A DNA stretch of 64,000 bases from the NCBI GenBank assembly GCA_023052935.1, contig CM041297.1, forward strand, positions 94,705,521 to 94,769,520. Direction: 5' to 3'. Positions 9,806 to 21,189 of this stretch are shown in pieces (within the stretch, counting starts at the first letter, position 1; every line of letters begins with the position of its first letter). The position numbers and the translations under genes are program-made. The DNA comes from Piezodorus guildinii. Lineage: Eukaryota; Arthropoda; Insecta; Hemiptera; Pentatomidae. The notes beneath the pieces are model-generated. The model was not told where the DNA came from. It made no database searches and worked only from the letters and a program-made list of their open reading frames with translations.

Positions 9806-12800
9806 TTACCGAACCCGAAGGTTCGATGCCGATACCACCAAACTTCGCCTGCATAGACTCGTCCAATGTTCACCGGTCAAGCCCAAGCCCCCGAGATCAG
9901 CCTTAATGCAATCCTCCCATCGACGCTTCGGCCTACCTTTCGGACGCCTACCAGTCGGTTCAGCGAATACCAACTTTCTCGGAATCCGTTCCTCACTAAG
10001 CCCAACAACTTTACGCGCCCATTTGAGTCTCCGCGATGCTATCAACTCAATTATATTCACAGGGTACAAACTCCGCAATTCCGCGTTATGCAACCTTCTA
10101 AACTCCCCAGTGGCCTCATCTCTCTTTGGACCAAATATTTTACGCAATACCTTATTTTCGAAAACCTTAAGCCGCTGTTCATCCTTTAAAGTAAGCGGCC
10201 ACGTTTCACATCCGTAAAGAACCGTTGGAAGAATAATAGTTTTATAAATTCTAATCTTTAAGTTTTTAGATAGAAGCCGCGAACTAAGTAACTTAGCAAC
10301 TGAATAATAACACGCATTTCCCACCTTTAACCGGGACTTTATTTCTTCCTGGATTTCATTTTTTCTAGTTATAATTGAACCTAAATACTTGAATTTCTCT
10401 ACGTGTTCAAAAGTATGACCTGATACATCAATATCACCAAGATCGACACCGTTTCTGCTACTGACCATATACTTCGTCTTATCGGTATTTAATTCGAGTC
10501 CTATTTCTTTACCGGTTTTTATTAACACACTCGTATTTAGTTGTATGGTTTCCGTGTCTTCACCTAGCAGTACCAGATCATCGGCATACCCCAAAACCGG
10601 AATCTTGTCACCCATATTTAAGCATTTCTCGGTACACATCACCTTTTCTATGACATATTCTAAAGCTATATTAAATAACACAGGTGAAAGGTAGTCACCC
10701 TGTTTCAAACCCGATCGCACCTCAAATCTCTCGGAGTAATTATGACCGATTCTAACTTTATGGAATGTTTCCGACAAACACATCTCTACTAGGTTTACTA
10801 ACTTTTTTGGTATTCCCTGTTCAATCATGATGTTATATAGCTTCTGACGGTTTATTGAATCATAAGCCTTTTTAAAATCGATATAAAGTTGATGGACTAC
10901 ACCGTTGTATTCCAATTTTTTCTCTAATATTTGACGTAAGGAAAATATTTGGTCAATAGTCGAGCGATTCCGCCTAAAACCACATTGGTAATCTCCGATA
11001 ATTTCCTCAGCGTATTCCGTGATTCGACTAGTTAGAATTGACGAGAATATTTTATAGCATACTGGGAGAAGAGAGATCCCACGATAGTTGTTACAATCCG
11101 ACCTCGGTCCTTTTTTGTGAATCGGAATAAGTATTGATTCTTTCCATTCTTCGGGCATTTTTTCAGTTTCCCAGATCTTTTTAACTAAAAAATGTATTTT
11201 GGAAACGCCCGCTTCTCCACACGCCTTGATTAATTCACTCGTGATATTATCATTTCCTGCGGCCTTATAACGTTTTAATTTTCCTATCGCCATTTCGACT
11301 TCCTCTTTACTCGGTGCGTCTATCCATGGTTCAGCGCTCTGATATTCAGAGAGAGGAGATTGATTATTATTTTCCGTATTTAAGATGCCGTCAAAGTGTT
11401 GTTTAAATTTATTTCATATCTCAGAAGGATCCGCAATTATATTGTTATTTGCATCTTTAACCGCATTCAATAGAGGTTCAAATCTTTTACGCGATTTGTT
11501 TATACCTTTGTACATCTCTCTTACGTTATTTTCGTTTCTGTGTTTTTCTATTTCTATTATTTTGCCTTTAAGATACTCTCTTTTCTTATTTTTTAAGAGT
11601 TTTGAAGTTTCATTCTTTACTAACCGAAAATAAGCCACATTATTATCGCTTGGATTATTTAAGGAATTCAGTTTAGCGGTTTTTCTTTTTTCGCACATAT
11701 TTTGACAATCCCTGTCGAACCAAGGTTTGTTCTTTTTATTTTCGATTTTTCCAAGACATAAATTACCGACCTCTTTAATATTATCCCTGATCCCTTCCCA
11801 TAGTTTGTTTACATCTTTGTGTTCCTCGTTGAAGATTCCAAAGCTTCGAACCGATTTTTTACTTCTATCGCGAATTGTTTTCTAATTTCGAGGTTGTTCA
11901 ATTTAACTAAATCAAAATTCTCGGGACGAATATAGTTTGGTGTTCTCTTTTTTGTATTTAGTTTTTTGTCGAAGTTTCGCGATTACTAATTCATGATCAG
12001 AACCGCATTCTGCACCCCGATACGATCTCACGTTAATTATGCTACTTTGCCATCTGTTTTGTATTAAAACATGATCGATTTGATTCCGTGTTTGTCCTCC
12101 GGTGATGTCCACGTATACTTATGAATATCCTTACGTTTAAATGTAGTGCTTTTGATTACTAGGTTTTTCGAAATGGCAAAGTTTATTAGTCGGGTCCCAT
12201 TATCATTACTATATTCGTGCAAACTTTCTTTACCGATTGTAGGACGATATACTTCTTCCCTTCCAACCTTTGCGTTCGCGTCGCCTAGTATTATCTTAAT
12301 GTAATTTCGCGGTAACTTATCGTAAACCGACTCTAGTTTATCATAAAATTCGCATTTTACTTCATCATCACTGTCTTCGGTGGGAGAATGAATGTTTATA
12401 AACGCGATTTTAAACCAACGCCCTTGAAATATAGCAACCGATATTCTTTCACTAAAGAACTGTACGTCCCGTAATGCGGAAAGAAATCTTATTCCTAATC
12501 AGAAACCCGGTACCTAAACAATAATTAACGCTCCCCCCGTACCAAATAGTATACTTTCCTTCTGTTAACGAACCCTCCCCTGGCCAGCGAACCTCTTGTA
12601 ATGCAACGATATCTAAATTGTACCCCTTAACTTCATTCGCGACCGACTTTAACCCACCTGCCGTATTTAAACTTCTAACGTTCCACGTCCCTATTGTTAG
12701 ATCTCTAATTTTCATCTTGCGCCATGATTCCCCTGAAGCAGTCCCCACCCGGAGACCCGAACGGGGGACTAGTTTACCTCCGGATAATGAGCGTTTTACC

Positions 12801-12814
12801 TCAGAGGAATCCAT
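9806..12814 (-). pseudogene. RTE-like ORF: APE endonuclease and reverse transcriptase, multiply broken
   Basis: ATG at 12814, TAA at 9806-9808, about 1,000 codons. Endonuclease landmarks are IGTWNVRSL, VALQEVRW (catalytic Glu), LGDANAKVG near 12265 and GSDHELV near 11990. RT landmarks are NYRGISLLPV, YIDFKKAYDSINR, SGLKQGDYLSPVLFNIALEY, the intact catalytic box YADDLVLL (10570-10589), KYLGSII, LPTVLYGCETW and the C-terminal GRPKGRPKRRWEDCIK. The endonuclease half resembles proteins often annotated as craniofacial development protein 2-like, which are LINE-derived. Lesions seen: frameshifts near 12460, 12105, 11930 and 11845, and a TGA at 11411-11413 where a Trp codon is expected. From 11410 to 9806 the RT frame is uninterrupted. 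Inactive as it stands. Confidence 0.9.
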
Positions 12815-13026
12815 GACTTTTGGTGATATTTTGTGAACTAAAATATGTGAGTAGGGCGTTCCAACCTACGTCACACCCTCCAGCAAGCCTGGGGGGCCGC
12901 TCTCATTGTTGGTCAGCGAGTCCATCGGACTTAGCCGGGAGGAGCTTCCGAGGAAATTCCACCGACCATCCCCACATCCGCCACCCGTGGGACGCTCCCC
13001 AACGCGGTAATGAGATCCGCGCGAGG
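12815..13026 (-). promoter_or_regulatory. 5' UTR / presumed internal promoter of the RTE-like LINE
   Basis: A GC-rich island in an AT-rich region, between the upstream target duplication and the ORF start. LINE 5' UTRs carry the internal promoter, so that role is inferred from position. It contains a 20-bp word at 12922-12941 that recurs with one mismatch at 61637-61656. A short open frame across the island and the SINE is not credible as a gene. Confidence 0.6.
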
Positions 13027-13042
13027 AAGTTTTATTAGGATA
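13027..13042. repeat. Target-site duplication of the RTE-like LINE, 5' copy
   Basis: Exact repeat of 9770-9785, adjacent to the LINE 5' end. Confidence 0.9.
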
Positions 13043-13162
13043 GGGATCTTTATCGAGTACCTGACATAGCACAAGCACAGGACCACCTTTTAACGTCCCC
13101 TCCGAAGGACGGCATAACCAAGGATTTTTCACTCCCATTAAAAAATCCTAGGACCACCTGCG

Positions 13163-13172
13163 GGATCGAACC
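13163..13172 (-). promoter_or_regulatory. Pol III box B of the SINE
   Basis: The minus strand reads GGTTCGATCC, a very good match to the box B consensus of tRNA genes. The A-box-like GGGTGGCTAGCATAAC lies upstream at about 13212-13197. No full tRNA cloverleaf could be drawn, so this is a SINE head and not a functional tRNA gene. Confidence 0.7.
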
Positions 13173-13228
13173 CGTGACCTTATGCATAGGATGCTGTTAT
13201 GCTAGCCACCCAGCAACAAGTGATCCCT

Positions 13229-13238
13229 TCCTAATGAT
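13229..13238. repeat. Target-site duplication of the SINE, right copy
   Basis: TCCTAATGAT, identical to 9675-9684. Confidence 0.7.
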
Positions 13239-13997
13239 TATTTATGAATTATTCTGAACCCTCCTTTCGCTTGAAAGTTTTCCTGATAGTCACCGAAGCA
13301 AGATATATTTTATTAATAATAAAGGCTAGTGATCGATAGAGTGAAGACCCCGGTGGTGACGAAGTGACGAGCGAACAGTGCCGACCAATGGCCAACTACC
13401 TGGGCCCACCTCCTCCTTAGCCACTCTCTTTAATTTGATAATCCCGTGCCTCCCCTTAATGGACTCCCATTGTTGGCCGCCCTCTTAATTAGCTTCCTAA
13501 TGGCTAATCTTAGCGGCGATTCTTCCCTCCCTTATCCTATTTCCTACCTTTCCTATTTCGTCCTCCCTTAAATGGGTACCCTAGCCTTTAGTAGGTCCGC
13601 AGGTTTAACGACCTTCGCAGTACTTAGATACAAAGATACTAAGATACAAGAAATCATTAGGAGGAAATAGAATTATTGTCAACTAAGTCAATGGATAGTG
13701 ATTAATAATAATAGTAATAATAATAATAGCCTTTATTTATATTATTATTATTTCCGTTTATTCCCTTTTAAGAGAGCGGTTGAACTTGACACTTCATGAT
13801 GTTTTCTTCTTCTTTCTTCGTTCTTTCAAAATTCTTTTCATACGTTCACTATGTTCTTTTTTGCGTTCTTCCGACCATTAATATTTAGTTCTTTTCAGTG
13901 AAGAATCTGCTAGTGTGTGATCTTTAATGATTTTAAAACGTTCTCTATTGTTGATGCCATCTTTTGTAATTCTTACTTCTTTAAGATTCTCTTCCGT
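13239..13997. other. No recognised gene; CT-rich complex stretch
   Basis: About 13320-13620 is GC-richer and more complex than its surroundings but has no long frame and no match inside the window. Short TAA/TTA runs at 13706-13750. Confidence 0.45.
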
Positions 13998-14235
13998 CCT
14001 TTATTTATTTATATAATAATAATAATAAATTCTTTATTTATTCTGGGACAAGTCCCTTCGGAAATATATTACAAAAAAAATAATTAGAGCTTCAGTATCT
14101 TAGAGTATGAACACAAAAAAACAAAAACAGAAACAACAAGAAAATGAATAATAGTAATAAATTAATAGGTAGCTTCTTATAATAATTAAGAAAAACAAAC
14201 AAAACAAATTAGACAATAATAAAAAAAATAAAAAT
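13998..14235 (-). repeat. LINE 3' tail, (TTA)n family
   Basis: The minus strand contains a GAAGGGACTTGTCCCAGAAT word followed by AATAAA and TTA repeats. The same word, with small changes, occurs at 53738-53800 in the same orientation. AATAAA plus a TTA tail identifies a LINE 3' end; its coding part is not visible here. Confidence 0.55.
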
Positions 14236-15135
14236 TCTGGTGCGGGCAACACACAACTTTCACTTACCTCCATTTTTAAAATCAATGAAAGAATTTTCAA
14301 ATACAGTTAAGCTATTAAGGAATTAATTAAATTGAATATATATAGACATGATGTTTTATTAAAAAATCTATTATATTATTATCTAAAATAATCAGTTAGT
14401 TTTATCTTCTTTTCATCGCTCTCTATAAACTTTTAAAAGTTTGAGTATAAGATAATATCTTTTCTAAAATCTTTAGCTTTCCAACGGTATATCATACATG
14501 TATATTACTGCTCTTATGTTCAAAAACAAAAAATTGCATTAAAAAAATATTTTTTCTATTTTCTACTTTAGTTGGGTATAAAATTTATTCAATTTATATA
14601 TTTACCTGTTTTTCATCAGTAGTAACAAGATAATTTTATAATAATAACTAGTTATCGACAAAATTAAAGGTACTTTAGGAAAAGAAAATTTAAAATATCG
14701 GCATTTAAGCCGTGCCAGACCATTTTAATCCAAATGAAACCTAAATGATATTAAAGCGCATTAAATTTTACATCGATATAGCGAGTTTTATCAAAATCGT
14801 CGGAACCGTTTTCGAGAAAATCGAAAAAAGGTGCCAAATACATCGTATAAAGTGGCTCTTCTGGTAAGCTCATTTTGATGAAAAAGGTTTTGTAACGTCT
14901 CGGGCGTATATTTGTCTTAAATATGAAATTTCAGTTTCATAGGACTTATCGAGAAATTTGAATTTTCCTTTGTTAAACAACTCCCGGATGGAAACGGTAA
15001 GTACCACACACACACACAGACCTTTTTGGACTCAGGGTCCCCTAAAACGTGTATTTCCGTTGAAAACTGAAATTCGAAAATTTTCACGATCGCAAAACTT
15101 ACCCTTACTATATATAGTAAGTGAAAGTAATATGT
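14236..15135 (-). repeat. Family R repeat copy, nearly complete
   Basis: Reverse-oriented copy colinear with 48594-49412, from the GGTGCGGGCAACACAC end (14240) to the CTTACTATATATAGTAAG palindrome (15107-15124). It contains the ACACACACACAC seed (15006-15018) where the other copy carries an expanded GT tract. ACTTTCACTTAC near one end and GTAAGTGAAAGT near the other form a short inverted repeat, which hints at a non-autonomous DNA transposon. No coding capacity. Confidence 0.65.
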
Positions 15136-17204
15136 TCATATATAAAGTGCAAAATAAATTTAAAATGCATATGAAAATGTGTGAAATAATATCCATAAAT
15201 CATTAAATATAATACAAAATAAAATATGATAGATAATCGTTTCTCTCTGATTCATTTACCGATTTTTATTGAAATTCGCAAGTTAGTTGGGATTGTTCTC
15301 ATGTCAGGAATTAGTGAACAATTATTTTTGTTATATAATAACATTTATCGCTAGTAAATACCATTTAGCAGCTATAATGGTTCAGATGAAAAAAAGTCAC
15401 GTATTACTGCATTTATTAAGTTTTGGGACTTAATTGACAAGCTCTGTATCGAAAAATCTGTTTCGGTGTTGCTCGCATTAAATATTTGAAGTTAATTCAA
15501 TAATGTAACATAGGACCGTTTAGGCGCTATGTTTTTGTTTTTTTTTAATGAAAAAAGGCACGTTTTACCTACATATTTTTTCTGTTGGCGCTTTTTTTTA
15601 CTAACTCAATCGCTTTTGGTGTTGCTGGAATCAAAATTTTAACAAAATACTCATGTCAGAAATTTAGTGAAAAATCTTTTTTTATTGCCTTCCCAAAATG
15701 ACGAAATCCTAAAAATCAGAACATATAAGATAAATGGGAATCTTTGAAATTCTACTACAAAATATGTGTTTGTTGCAATTTTAGTAGGAATTGGTTACAT
15801 TTTTCGGAAATAAAAATAATAATATACATTAACAAAATTGGAAAAATAATAACATATTATTTCTTGTAATAGGTTTTATAAATAGAGTTAACATTTCACT
15901 CTAAATATTTTCTGAGGGTATCCGTTATTTAATAAATTCCCAATAAATAATTATTGATGTGAAGGTATTGATGTGAGTTTCTTTAAAAATTTAGTTACCT
16001 CTGTTATACTTTTTGTAAAGAAAATATATTTTTAGTGTATATGGTTTATTGAAAAATACCTATAGGTAGGGTCGCAGGGAAGGTGCGCTATTAGTTCTGA
16101 AAAATAGTTAATAGTAAAATTAATTACTATGTTGAAGACTAATAGGGGTATATATTAAAAACGTACTTGCATCTAACGTATACATTTCATTACAACAAAA
16201 ACTCCTAAGAGCTTTGAAACTAATAGGTTTCCAGTGGCGGGTTTAGGGCTGGAACCAGAAGAAAATCTTCCAGAGAGGAGCTCTTAACGATGTGGTTTAC
16301 CGCAGTGAGGTCTGGGCTCAACCCTAGTATTGATGGTAGCTGCCATTTTCCTCATAACTTGACATTTTAAAAATGAATAACTCAAGTAATGGTTCGTTGA
16401 AGACTGACCAAATAAATATAATTAGTGCTTTTCATGGGCACTTAATGATACAAGAAATATAATTCTCATTCTGAGCTTATCTCTGTGAAAAACGAGTTGG
16501 AGTGATTACCTCAAGCGGATTTAAGCATGCAGTTATGCAGTGAAAATTTGCATGACAATGAAATCAAGTAATTTAAATCTCCTTAGAATTTATCGGCGGA
16601 GCTCAAGGCAGCAGAAAAAAGTCACCAATCTGATCTAGCCGTGTTAAAAGCATCTCTGTTGAGTACACAATCGCTTAGGTGATATTATATATATATACGC
16701 ATTTATCTTGTTTATGTTTGACTCATCCGTCTTTCACAATTGGAATTCTTGAATACATTTTATTTGATAATTTATTAAAATATATACTTTAAAATTTATC
16801 CTGCGCTGTAAAAATTCTCATAAATTATTCCGTAGGATCCTATTACTCTTGGACTTAGACATTTACCTTTTTTATTTCACTGTTATTATCAAGCTAATAT
16901 CAATGTATTCGATATCGATTAAAATCAATAGCAATTAATCGAAACATATCACATTTTCCGAAAGAAAAAATACTTTTGCCTTAGTTTATTATTTTTAAAT
17001 AAGGCAATTTTCCAATAAACAACACTCATTACCTGGAACACAGAAAGATGGTGCTCGCTTTTTGACTATCTAAATTCAAAGTACTGCTTCTGAAACTAAT
17101 TCAATCCTTTTTTTTTTTTTTTTTTTTCCAAATTCTCACAAATGAAACTGCAATCAGATACTTAAGACTATACGCGCATACTCCTTACATATATATAATA
17201 TAGC
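15136..17204. other. No recognised gene
   Basis: AT-rich DNA. A weak internal duplication is built on CTCATGTCAG-AATTTAGTGAA words (about 15298 and 15650). A more complex patch at 16200-16340 has no frame. T-run at 17108-17128. Confidence 0.45.
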
Positions 17205-17285
17205 TTAAATCATTGGCCACCAACTGCTGGTCCGCGGGACCCTGGTGATCCACAGACGATGTCAAGGGGTCCATGAGAAGTCATT
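17205..17285. repeat. Possible hAT-type transposon end fragment
   Basis: GGCCACCAACTGCTGGTCC, GCGGGACCCTGGTGATCCAC and AAGGGGTCCATGAGAAG recall the near-palindromic subterminal repeats of hAT-like non-autonomous elements. No second terminus or target duplication was found. Confidence 0.25.
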
Positions 17286-17426
17286 GGAAAATTATTACTA
17301 TCAAATTACCATAATGAAAAATATTTTTGAAGCCATAGCTTGTAACATGAATCACTCACGCATTGCAAAGACTTAGTAGACGTCGGTAACTGATAATAAA
17401 TAGGTAACTATATTTTATTTCTAAAT

Positions 17427-17473
17427 TTGGCCTATTCAGGTTTTATTAGGATAGGGTCTATAACGCGTACCTG
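17427..17473 (-). mobile_element. SINE fragment (central 3' part)
   Basis: The minus strand matches the SINE body across the point where the RTE-like LINE interrupts the copy at 9685-13228: GGTACGCG...CCTATCCTAATAAAAC followed by TGAATAGGC and AAATTTAG. It serves as an empty-site reference for that insertion. Its 5' side is cut by the poly(A) tail of the jockey-like LINE. Confidence 0.7.
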
Positions 17474-17474
17474 A

Positions 17475-20373
17475 TTTTTTTTTTTTTTTTTTTTTTTTTC
17501 AGATCCCCTATTAACAGTATGAAATTTAATTATTAATTTATGTAGTTAAATATCTTGTACTGTAACTATGTTACATTTTAAGATTGTGTAAGGGTGTTAT
17601 GTTACTGTGTTGTTTACAAAATTTAGATTAGAGCTGATGGGGCTCACCCATTTTTCGTGTTCATGGAAGACTTATGACTAACTTAACTAAACTTATTTAT
17701 AACTAAAGTCCTAATCAAAACTAACATTTATTTATGTGGTGTTTTGCCATCGTATTGGAGCTGGTGCTGGAGTCATCGTGTTGAATAGTGGGTTAGTTAA
17801 TGTTTTTAAAGAATCAAAAAATTAACATGGCGTTGCCTAATGTAATCTGAAATTGTTGGTATTTCTAAAATTTCGTGGAGGAGATCGGCTTTCACTTTTT
17901 CATTGTGGTCGAACGGGTCATTCTTCGGAGCATTGTATTTTGAAATCGCTGAAGGTGTTTCAGTGTGCCTTCAGTTAGGTGCGTAAACAATGGCGCGCCA
18001 TACATCAGTGCAGGACGTAATATGCCTTTATAGACTAACAGTTTAAGCCTTAGTGAGAGCGCTGGAGAGGTTAGAAGGTGATGAAGTCGGTATGATTTGG
18101 TTCTAACCAACCTTGTTTTATTATACACATGAGCAGAGAGCTTCATATGGCGATCCATCTTGATACCAAGGTATACAATAGCGTGAGAAGGTCGCTGAAC
18201 TGTGCCGCCGACTCGAAAAACTTTTGGTAGTCTAGACTTTTTACCTTTTTGGATAGAGAACACTATACAGTCCGTTTTTGATGGATTCACTTTGATGTTA
18301 AACTGCTCTAATTTCCGAACAATGGTTTGACAAACCGATTCAGCCTGAGTAAGAGCTTGAGTTGGACTCATACTGGAACTGTAGACGGCTATATCATCCG
18401 CGAATGCGGCTATTGTAGCGGTTTTATAGTTATGGCCTATTATGTCTGCAGTATATATATTGAACAATACGGGAGATAAAACTGCACCCTGAGGAACACC
18501 GCAAGTAAGGAGAACAGTGCGAGAATGTTCTTCGTGAACTCGGACTGATAGGGTTCGAGTTTCCAGGAAAGATGCAATGGTATTATAGAGTTGTTCTGGG
18601 CACTCAAGATCCGCTAGCTTCTGGCAAAGGATGTAATGAGATACGGAATCGAATGCCTTCGAGCAATCTATAGATATCATAGCAGTTGCATTGTTCTTAT
18701 TAAAATTGTTGCATATCTCATATTGCAATTTCATTAAGTGATGTTCAGTGCTAAGTTGTGCTTGAAAACCTGTTTGTTCAAACGGAATGACGGAATTTTC
18801 TTCACAAAAGTTTCTTAAGTAATTAAGAATTATCTTCTCAAATATTTTTCCGAGGTGGGGCAATAAACTGATAGGCCTATAGTGGTCTGGGTCATCACCT
18901 GTTTTTGCCGGTTTCAACAATGGAGAAAGTATGGCATGTTTCCATTGTACCGGAAAATATCGGAGCCGAAGGCATGCATTGTAAAGGTTTGTTAAATGCA
19001 CAATTCCTTTCCGGGGAAGTTGCTTAAGCAAGATGGTTTGCACTCCATCATGCCCTGGTGCACGGTTGCCATTTGTTCTCCGAATAATTGCTTTTAATTT
19101 TTTAGGGCTAATGAACATAAAGTTTATGTCCTTGGCCATTTTATGAGGGGTAGGTTCTGTGCCTGTCCTAGCTTCTATACCCCTTCGGTAGTGGCCCGCT
19201 AATACTTCGGCTTGTTCAAAAGATGTTAGAAGGCGGTCCTTGTCGTGTAGCCGAATCGTTGAAGATTTTCTTGTTGCCGTTTTTGTTAGTTTCCAGAGCT
19301 TCCTGACATCGCCATGGGTCGCTGTGAGTCGCTCATGCCATAATGTAGTCTTCCATTGCTTTAATAGGTTCTTTATTTGCGTCGTGAGTGAATTCAATGC
19401 CTTCTTTACATGACGGTTTTTAGTACGACACCACCTATTTTTAAGAGTCCGCCGGCATTCAATTAACGTCATTACGTGCGGTGGGGGTTGTCTAAGATGA
19501 GGTGGTTTTGGCTGAAAAGTGGGTATGCTTAATATTGCGGCTTCGCGAAGCACATTAGTGAAATACTTGATGTATATATCCACATCATTCCTTGTGCGGA
19601 GAGAAGGCACAGTTTGCAGCTTTTGGAAAACTTCAGCTTTGTATCTTTTCCAATCTGCCTCCTTATATTTAAATTTTTTCGCCTTCGGTTGCTCTTGCCT
19701 TCCGTGAATAGTGTACATCACCGGACGGTGATCAGATGTGATGAATTCGAGGGCGGAACAACCAGTAATACGATGGGGTTGCCTAGTGAGAAGGAGATCG
19801 ATAGTCGAGGTACAGCCATTACCGGCGTGGCGAAACGTGTGGGTAGCTGGATGCACCACCGTGAAGGCTGTTTTTACCAGATGTTTTCCTGCCCCGTTTG
19901 AACGAGTATTGTGCCACAAGACATGCCTAGCATTTAAATCTCCTACAAGCCAATGGTTTGTTTTATTTGCACATATTTCAAGGAGTTGACGTAGATCTCT
20001 AAGAGAGGCACGCGGCCTACGTATAGATACCAGTGATGTAGGTTGGTTGTTGCATATGAACCTGTATGGTCAGGTGACTGATCCTATTATCGGCAATACG
20101 CATAGGTGCTGGTACCTTCTTCCATGTCATTCCATGGCGAACGGCTATTAATACCCCTCCGTGTGGGTCATGGCATTCATCAACGACGACAGAATAGCCT
20201 TGAAAGTGAGGACGACACTGTAAGGTTCGAATATCAGTGATAACCGCTATGGTGGGCTGGGCGATGGCTAACAATGCCTCTACTTCTTCAATCCTGGCTG
20301 CCAGACATTTCACAGATTCGATTTATAGGAACTTATTTTGATTTATAAACGTTCTTGTTCTATTAACATCCAT
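17475..20373 (-). mobile_element. jockey-like LINE with poly(A) tail, 5'-truncated
   Basis: Minus-strand element: ORF2 from about 20373 to 17892, a 3' UTR of about 390 bp, then a 25-base poly(A) tail (poly(T) on plus, 17475-17499). No gag-like ORF1 was found upstream, so only the ORF2 part survives. It directly adjoins the SINE fragment at 17427-17473, so it probably inserted into that SINE. No target duplication was identified. Confidence 0.85.
17892..20373 (-). pseudogene. jockey-like ORF2: endonuclease plus reverse transcriptase, two lesions
   Basis: The APE endonuclease begins with an ATG at about 20373. Landmarks are a GDLNARH box near 19945, SDHRPVMYTI near 19720, then the RT blocks NRAPGHDGVQTILLKQLP, HYRPISLLPHLGKIFEKII, SIDCSKAFDSVSH, CGVPQGAVLSPVLFNIYTAD, intact IAAFADDIAVYSSS, VYLGIKMDR and LRPALMYGAPLF. 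The 675 codons from 19919 to 17892 are uninterrupted. Lesions: a TAA near 20324 where a Gln codon (CAA) is plausible, and a one-base frameshift near 20017-20023. With so few lesions this is the youngest-looking coding copy in the window. Confidence 0.9.
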
Positions 20374-21189
20374 TAATACGAGAGGGAAACCAAAAAGATA
20401 GACATTTAAAAATACAGATCTTTCATTAGAAAGATAAGTATGTCTATTGAGGAAGGCGTGGTATCCTGTTTTATCCTTTGTCGCACTATTACTATTTTAT
20501 GTCATTTGCTTAGTTGTTTATTGTCATTGACACTTGCAAAGTATTTAAAAAAAAAATATATATATTAAAACTGGAATGAAATATATGAAAGAAAATTCTC
20601 TATGCCAGTGAACGATTCTACAACACGGCAATCACCCTGTATGCCCATCCCGTATAATCCCTGCATACACCTCAACGTAATTCTAGTTCGCTACGAGCTG
20701 TGTTAGGGCTGCCTTTATGATGGCTGCAGACAAGGAATGAGGAAGCAGGAGGAACTGGAACAATAGCGGAGTTGAATAATATAACCAGCTCGGGACTGAA
20801 GCTTTGCCTGTGCCGCCGTGTGTGTCGGCTCCAAACACCTTTGTGCCCATCATAGCTTTGTTTGCTTTTCTAGTCTCTGAGGAGCCCTATGTTGGTCTTA
20901 TCTCCCGCATCAGCTTTTAATTCAAGCCTATTCTGAATGAACAATTCGTTATTTCCTCCTCGAAAATATATATCTTAAGAGATTACAAATAAAATTAAAT
21001 ATACATTCTCTGCTAAGAAAATTCACATTTATATATATATATTTTTTATTATTTCGTTTATCCGCTTGTATCATTAAGGATCATTGGCGCGATCAATATA
21101 TTTATATTCAATGGTAGTACTCTGCAGTGTTTATGAATTCCGTTAGGATGGCTTTGGGTTTTGCTTCACGTTGAAGTGAAGGATTTTTT
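20374..21189. other. No recognised gene; complex patch
   Basis: About 20620-20930 is clearly less AT-rich than its surroundings and non-repetitive within the window. No frame longer than noise was found. It could be conserved non-coding DNA or an old element. Confidence 0.45.

Larger units (their letters stand above)
9786..13026 (-). mobile_element. Full-length RTE-like LINE (about 3.24 kb)
   Basis: The element is bounded by a 16-bp target duplication. On the minus strand it has a GC-rich 5' UTR of about 212 bp, one ORF combining an APE-type endonuclease and a reverse transcriptase, a 3' UTR of only 20 bp, and a (TTA)n tail at 9786-9802. Short total length, a single ORF and a microsatellite tail instead of poly(A) are RTE-clade traits. 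The empty site can be inferred from the fragment at 17427-17473, where the two flanks are contiguous. Several lesions in the ORF show it is dead, though both ends are preserved. Confidence 0.88.
9685..13228 (-). mobile_element. tRNA-derived SINE, split by a nested LINE
   Basis: On the minus strand the SINE is made of 13228-13027 and, after the nested LINE, 9769-9685, about 287 bp in all. The tRNA-like head (about 13226-13150) has a good Pol III box B, GGTTCGATCC, and an A-box-like GGGTGGCTAGCATAAC. The body has a CTTCGGAGGGGACGTTAAA segment (about 13107-13089) resembling a conserved central domain seen in several invertebrate SINE families. The 3' end is GGCGTTAAATAAATAAAC. Ten-base direct repeats (9675-9684, 13229-13238) flank the whole structure. 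The copy at 42972-43151 is a relative without the LINE and confirms the order of head and tail. The SINE is non-coding and would depend on a LINE partner for mobility. Confidence 0.85.

Noticed and set aside
9866..10217. Plus-strand frames of about 100 codons
   Set aside because: They lie antisense to the RTE-like RT frame and show no motif; shadows of that ORF.
12618..13138. Short frames on both strands across the LINE 5' UTR and SINE
   Set aside because: The region is explained by a non-coding LINE 5' UTR and a SINE; the frames cross element boundaries.
13150..13226. Stand-alone tRNA gene
   Set aside because: Box B is good, but the T-arm and anticodon arm do not fold and the segment is joined to a SINE body and repeated at 42972.
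19519..19989. Plus-strand frames opposite the jockey-like ORF2
   Set aside because: Antisense shadows of the real minus-strand coding sequence.
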